Shown here piece by piece: positions 7,732 through 10,753 of a stretch of DNA of 10,753 nucleotides. The stretch spans positions 1 through 10,753 of the forward strand of contig JASHWN010000605.1 in the NCBI GenBank assembly GCA_030044035.1, in the 5' to 3' direction. Each line of letters opens with the position of its first letter. Within the stretch, counting starts at the first letter, position 1. The DNA is from Xanthobacteraceae bacterium. Its GTDB lineage: Bacteria; Pseudomonadota; Alphaproteobacteria; Rhizobiales; Xanthobacteraceae. Both the position numbers and the translations under genes were made by a program. The notes beneath the pieces are model-generated. The model was not told where the DNA came from. It worked only from the letters and a program-made list of their open reading frames with translations, and ran no database searches.

Positions 7732-7764
7732 CTAAGCGGCAAAGCTTGACCGCAGCTGTGCGCC
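7732..7764 (-). other. In-frame continuation after the amber stop of the NTF2-like gene
   Basis: On the minus strand the frame after the TAG at 7765-7767 goes on for ten sense codons, GAQLRSSFAA, to a second TAG at 7732-7734. With the last residues before the amber codon this reads GGR-stop-GAQLRSSFAA. That resembles the terminal strand of related NTF2-like proteins (GRW-x-AQ-x-RSSFA, recalled from memory), with the amber replacing a tryptophan (TGG to TAG, one base). Confidence 0.6.
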
Positions 7765-8127
7765 CTAGCGGCCGCCGATGCAAGTGATGACCCATAGGGA
7801 GCGATATCGCCCCAGAATTGCACCATCCGCACGATAGCGGGTGAACTGGGTGTCGAAGTGCACCTTTTCCTGACTGACGCAGATCGGATTGCGGAAATCC
7901 CAAGCGCTGTGATGCCACTCGCTCCCGGCTCGGACATGGAAGTCCCGCAAGTAATTTTCGGAGTGCTCCCACACCTGCATACGTGCGCCGGCTAAGCGAT
8001 AGTGCGGAAAATGCAGGGTCTGCGCCAGGGCCACGGCATCCCCCGCATTGAGAGCTGCGAAGTGACGATCGAGAACGCCGATCGCCGCCGCTATCGTTGG
8101 TTGATCGTTCGAAGAAACCTGCTCCAT
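7765..8127 (-). CDS. SnoaL/NTF2-fold small protein, probably C-terminally truncated
   Basis: A 120-residue cytoplasmic protein of the cone-shaped NTF2/SnoaL-like (DUF4440-type) fold; members are often small-molecule-binding or isomerase-like, and the specific role here is unknown. Visible are the opening helix with LDRHFAALNAGDAVALAQTL (19-38), HFPHYRLAGARMQVWE (39-54), WHHSAWDF (71-78) and the strands VHFDTQFTRYRADG (89-102) and RYRSLWVIT (107-115). No signal peptide is present. The ATG at 8127 has AAGGA two bases away, a close but plausible ribosome site. The family's last strand is missing from the product because of the TAG at 7765-7767, and its coding sequence is still present just beyond. 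It may be a recent pseudogene, a sequencing error, or a slightly shorter functional protein. It is convergent with the Bug gene and lies downstream of galU in the same direction, separated by a hairpin. Confidence 0.75.
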   Translation of the reverse strand: MEQVSSNDQPTIAAAIGVLDRHFAALNAGDAVALAQTLHFPHYRLAGARMQVWEHSENYLRDFHVRAGSEWHHSAWDFRNPICVSQEKVHFDTQFTRYRADGAILGRYRSLWVITCIGGR

Positions 8128-8199
8128 GTTCCTTAAATCCTATATGGCCGCACAGGGAGGAAGTGCCGCCGGTCCTCGCCGCCCGCCTGTGATTACTGG

Positions 8200-8221
8200 A
8201 TCATCCGCATGCGCAGATGAT
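8200..8221. promoter_or_regulatory. Dyad in the leader of the NTF2-like gene
   Basis: ATCATC (8200-8205) and GATGAT (8216-8221) form inverted arms around CGCATGCG (8206-8213), itself an 8-bp palindrome. It sits about 75-95 bases before the minus-strand ATG at 8127, where an operator could lie. No -35/-10 pair was recognised there, so regulation is only a possibility. Confidence 0.25.
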
Positions 8222-8245
8222 GGCATGTGATGGATCTGTACTTAC

Positions 8246-8272
8246 GGGGGTCGGCATGACTTGCCGACCTCC
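8246..8272 (-). terminator. Hairpin just after galU
   Basis: GGTCGGCA (8249-8256) pairs perfectly with TGCCGACC (8262-8269) around a 5-base loop. The stem extends to 11 pairs (8246-8256 with 8262-8272) including one G-U. It begins 9 bases past the galU stop. No T-run follows on the minus strand, so it may act as a Rho-dependent stop or 3'-end stabiliser for galU mRNA. Confidence 0.5.
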
Positions 8273-8281
8273 ATCACGATC

Positions 8282-9175
8282 TCAGCCGCCGTTGAGCTCG
8301 TCGAGGATCTTTTTGATCTCGGCGCGGAAGCCGGGCGCGATGTCCTTGCGGCCGAGCGCATAGGACACGTTGGCGGCGAGAAAACCGATTTTCGAGCCGC
8401 AATCGAAGCTGCGGCCCTCGAATTGCAGACCGTAGAAATTTTGCGTGCGCGACAGCTGGATCATGGCGTCGGTCAGCTGGATTTCGCCGCCGGCGCCGCG
8501 CTCCTGGGTCTGCAGAATGTCGAGAATTTCCGGCTGCAGGATGTAGCGGCCGGTCAGGATGAGATTCGATGGCGCACGCTCGGGCTGTGGTTTCTCGACC
8601 ATGCTGGTGATCGCGAAGGTCTTGCCCTTGCTCGCGCCGACGCCGACCACGCCGTACTGGTCGACGCGCTCGCGCGGCACTTCCTCGACCGCGACCACGT
8701 TGACCTTGTCGCCGAGCTCGCGCGCCGCCTCCAGCATCTGCGCCAGGCAGCCCGGCGAGTGCTGCACCAGCACGTCCGGCAACAGCAGCGCGAACGGCTC
8801 GCGGCCGATCAGCTCGCGCGCACACCACACGGCGTGGCCCAGGCCGAGCGGCTCCTGCTGGCGGGTGAAGCTGGTCGAGCCGGGGATCGGCAGGTCCTGG
8901 CTCATGAATTCCAACGCGGCGTGCTTCTGCCGCTCCAACAGCGCCATTTCCAGCTCGAACTGCCGGTCGAAATGATCCTCGATGACGCCCTTGTTGCGGC
9001 CGGTGACGAAGATGAAATGCTCGATGCCGGCTTCGCGCGCCTCGTCGACCACGTGCTGGATGAGCGGCCGGTCGACCACCGGCAGCATTTCCTTGGGCAT
9101 GGCCTTGGTGGCGGGCAGAAACCGGGTGCCTAGACCGGCGACCGGAAACACGGCCTTGCGAACGGGTTGCTTCAT
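8282..9175 (-). CDS. galU: UTP--glucose-1-phosphate uridylyltransferase
   Basis: It makes UDP-glucose from UTP and glucose-1-phosphate in the cytoplasm, supplying glucan, exopolysaccharide and lipopolysaccharide synthesis. The 297 residues match the bacterial GalU length. The nucleotide-binding signature [19 protein letters not shown] (14-32) is intact, followed by VTGRNKG (57-63), [11 protein letters not shown] (106-116), the LLPDVLV metal/nucleotide loop (131-137), VEKP (193-196), EIQLTDAM (231-238) and DCGSKIGF (258-265). The start Met-Lys-Gln-Pro is well placed before the first strand; the ribosome site is weak (a GGGGACAG about 10-15 bases upstream). It is transcribed away from the transglycosylase gene across a 334-base divergent region. 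Nothing is missing or broken. Confidence 0.97.
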   Translation of the reverse strand: MKQPVRKAVFPVAGLGTRFLPATKAMPKEMLPVVDRPLIQHVVDEAREAGIEHFIFVTGRNKGVIEDHFDRQFELEMALLERQKHAALEFMSQDLPIPGSTSFTRQQEPLGLGHAVWCARELIGREPFALLLPDVLVQHSPGCLAQMLEAARELGDKVNVVAVEEVPRERVDQYGVVGVGASKGKTFAITSMVEKPQPERAPSNLILTGRYILQPEILDILQTQERGAGGEIQLTDAMIQLSRTQNFYGLQFEGRSFDCGSKIGFLAANVSYALGRKDIAPGFRAEIKKILDELNGG

Positions 9176-9509
9176 CGTTTCGGCTGTCCCCGAAGGTCAA
9201 AAACCGGCTCCGGCTAGGATCGCCGGCGACTTGCGATCAGGCTTTAGTCGGCAGCACCGCGCGGCCATCCGGCGGGCCTTCATTCAAACTCTTGCCTAAT
9301 TGCTGGTCCAAGCCGGAGGCAAGCACGAAGCGCGCAAAAAATCCATGACCGTCAAGCATAGGCCGCTTCACGTTGCCCGAGCATGAACGTGACCCCGCCG
9401 CGAGCGGCGGCTGATCGGCCTATGGCAAACGAACCATGTATTAAGTCTTCTCCTGCACACAGCGAAGCCGGAGCGTTGCTGCGGCGGCAACCAACCGAGA
9501 TTGCTGGTC
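9176..9509. other. Divergent intergenic region between galU and the transglycosylase gene
   Basis: These 334 bases must hold promoters for both flanking genes, but I see no clear -35/-10 pair for either. The only structure noted is a short 6-bp hairpin, CCGCCG-CGAG-CGGCGG, at 9395-9410. Small open frames here lack coding character. An antisense frame that enters from the right is a shadow of the transglycosylase gene. Confidence 0.5.
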
Positions 9510-10753
9510 ATGGTGTCCTCCCGGCTTAGCCTTTGTGCCGCCCTGGCCTTGCTGCTCGGCTTGGCGAGCGGCACGTCCGCCCGCGCCCAAAACAGCACCC
9601 CGAACAGCACGCAAGATAATCCCGCCGCCTGGCTGACCGGGTTGTTCCAACCGCCGGCCGCCGCCCCGGTTCCCGGGTCGGCCGAGGGCGAGGCGCAGTG
9701 GAGCGGCCAATCGGGCGCTTCGGGCGACCCGCGCATGACCGCCGACGCGATCCGCGCGGCGGCGGCCGATTTCCCCAATTGCATCGCCGGACTGGCGCGA
9801 GAGGCCGCGCGGCGCGGCATCAGCCTTGCCGCTTACCAGCGCTTCACCGCCGGGCTCGTGCCGGATCTGTCGATCATGGACAAGCTCGACGCGCAGCCGG
9901 AATTCGTCAAGGCGCCGTGGGATTATCTCGATCTGTTGGTCAGCGACGAGCGCATCGCGCGCGGCCGCGAACTGTTGGCGCAGTACGCGCCGATTTTTGC
10001 CGCGGTCGAGCGCACCTATGGCGTCGACAGATCGATCGTCGCGGCGATCTGGGGCGTTGAATCCAACTACGGCACTTTGGGCGGCGACCGGCCGGTGCTG
10101 CGCTCGACCGCGACGCTTGCCTGCATCGGCCGCCGCCAGGAGTTTTTCCGCGGCGAGTTTTTGGCGGCGCTGGAAATCCTGCAGCGCGGCGACATTCCGC
10201 CCGACCGCTTGGTCGGCTCGTGGGCTGGCGCATTCGGCCCGACCCAGTTCATGCCGACCTCGTTCCTGCGTTACGCGGTGGATTTCGACGGCGACGGCCG
10301 GCGCGACGTCGTCGATTCGGTCGCCGATGTCATCGCCTCGACGGCCAACAATCTGAAAACCGACGGCTGGGTCCGCGGCCAGAGCTGGGGCTATGAAGTC
10401 GTGCTGCCGCAGGGCTTCGATTATCGGTTGGCCGATTCGGCGCGACAAATGACGGTGCGCCAATGGCAAAGCCTCGGCGTGCGCCGCGCCGACGGCAATC
10501 CGTTGCCGCGGCCCACCGACCGCGCCGGCCTGCTGCTGCCGGCCGGCGCGCGCGCTCCCGCCTTCCTGACGTTCGCCAATTTCGACGTCATCATGAAATA
10601 CAATCCGGCCGAAGCCTACGCGCTCGCCATCGGCCTTCTTGCCGACCGGCTGCGCGGCGGCGCGCCGCTCGTCCAATCATGGCCGCGCGACGAGCGCGTG
10701 CTCACCCTCGACGAGCGCTACGAGCTGCAGCAATTGCTGGCGCAGCGCGGCTT
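9510..10753 (+). CDS. Lytic murein transglycosylase, MltB family (3' partial)
   Basis: It cleaves the glycan strands of peptidoglycan to 1,6-anhydro-muropeptides in the periplasm, aiding wall turnover or passage of envelope machines. The frame stays open for 414 codons from ATG 9510 to the window edge. A signal peptide (LCAALALLLGLASG, cleavage after ARA, residue 26) lacks a lipobox, so it looks soluble rather than a lipoprotein. The SLT_2-type domain covers about 88-385: PNCIAGLAREAARRGIS (89-105), the catalytic glutamate in IWGVESNYG (Glu184), GSWAGAFGPTQFMPTSF (236-252), DFDGDGRRD (258-266) and YNPAEAYALAIGLLADRL (364-381). The last residues, TLDERYELQQLLAQRG, look like the start of a peptidoglycan-binding domain completed outside the window. 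The ribosome site is weak, so an in-frame TTG at 9501 or GTG at 9513 is possible. It is divergent from galU. Confidence 0.94.
   Translation, partial: MVSSRLSLCAALALLLGLASGTSARAQNSTPNSTQDNPAAWLTGLFQPPAAAPVPGSAEGEAQWSGQSGASGDPRMTADAIRAAAADFPNCIAGLAREAARRGISLAAYQRFTAGLVPDLSIMDKLDAQPEFVKAPWDYLDLLVSDERIARGRELLAQYAPIFAAVERTYGVDRSIVAAIWGVESNYGTLGGDRPVLRSTATLACIGRRQEFFRGEFLAALEILQRGDIPPDRLVGSWAGAFGPTQFMPTSFLRYAVDFDGDGRRDVVDSVADVIASTANNLKTDGWVRGQSWGYEVVLPQGFDYRLADSARQMTVRQWQSLGVRRADGNPLPRPTDRAGLLLPAGARAPAFLTFANFDVIMKYNPAEAYALAIGLLADRLRGGAPLVQSWPRDERVLTLDERYELQQLLAQRG

Noticed and set aside
8261-9133. A 290-codon plus-strand frame over galU
   Set aside because: Shadow of galU, whose GalU signature motifs are all on the minus strand.
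9441-10676. A 411-codon antisense frame over the transglycosylase gene
   Set aside because: The opposite strand carries clear catalytic and signal-peptide motifs. The antisense product is low complexity with no family features.

Overview
The window looks like a chromosomal segment of a high-G+C alphaproteobacterium, most likely Hyphomicrobiales/Rhizobiales near Bradyrhizobium, Rhodopseudomonas or Xanthobacteraceae. That placement is inferred from four things: a single-chain (fused) indolepyruvate ferredoxin oxidoreductase, a BBP2_2-type outer-membrane barrel, a Bug-type solute receptor with a bradyrhizobial-style signal peptide, and the style of the intergenic repeats. Taxonomy was not tested by any search.

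Layout, left to right. (1) 1-2780, + strand: the 3' four-fifths of a fused indolepyruvate ferredoxin oxidoreductase gene; its start lies before the window. (2) 2934-4169, +: ferrochelatase (hemH) with an unusual Ala-rich N-terminal extension of about 80 residues. (3) 4159-4474: a non-coding stretch with overlapping G+C-rich inverted repeats built on a recurring GATCCCGG-type core, followed by two direct CGTTAACCAT boxes that resemble CtrA half-sites. (4) 4586-6448, +: an exported outer-membrane beta-barrel protein with a long Pro/Ala-rich linker. Its best start is a GTG behind a strong Shine-Dalgarno, not the upstream GTG. (5) 6698-7681, +: a Bug/TctC periplasmic solute-binding protein with no transporter genes nearby. 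(6) 7765-8127, -: a small SnoaL/NTF2-fold protein whose conserved C-terminus appears cut off by an amber codon; ten further in-frame codons continue the family-like tail to a second stop at 7732. (7) 8282-9175, -: galU. (8) 9176-9509: a divergent intergenic region. (9) 9510 to the window end, +: an MltB-family lytic murein transglycosylase, cut by the window end.

Functionally, the OMP, galU and mltB group is cell-envelope related (outer membrane, UDP-glucose for polysaccharides, peptidoglycan remodelling). The IOR and hemH genes are central metabolism (aryl-pyruvate oxidation, haem synthesis). The segment from about 6450 to 8250 reads as lower in G+C, with more A/T-ending codons than its neighbours, and carries the two most accessory-looking genes. 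It may be an insertion between an otherwise envelope-related backbone. I saw no tRNA, rRNA, CRISPR array, transposase, phage gene or defence system, and no convincing new multi-gene system. The points most worth a second look are the amber-interrupted NTF2-like gene, the nested repeat cluster at 4191-4356, and the ferrochelatase extension.
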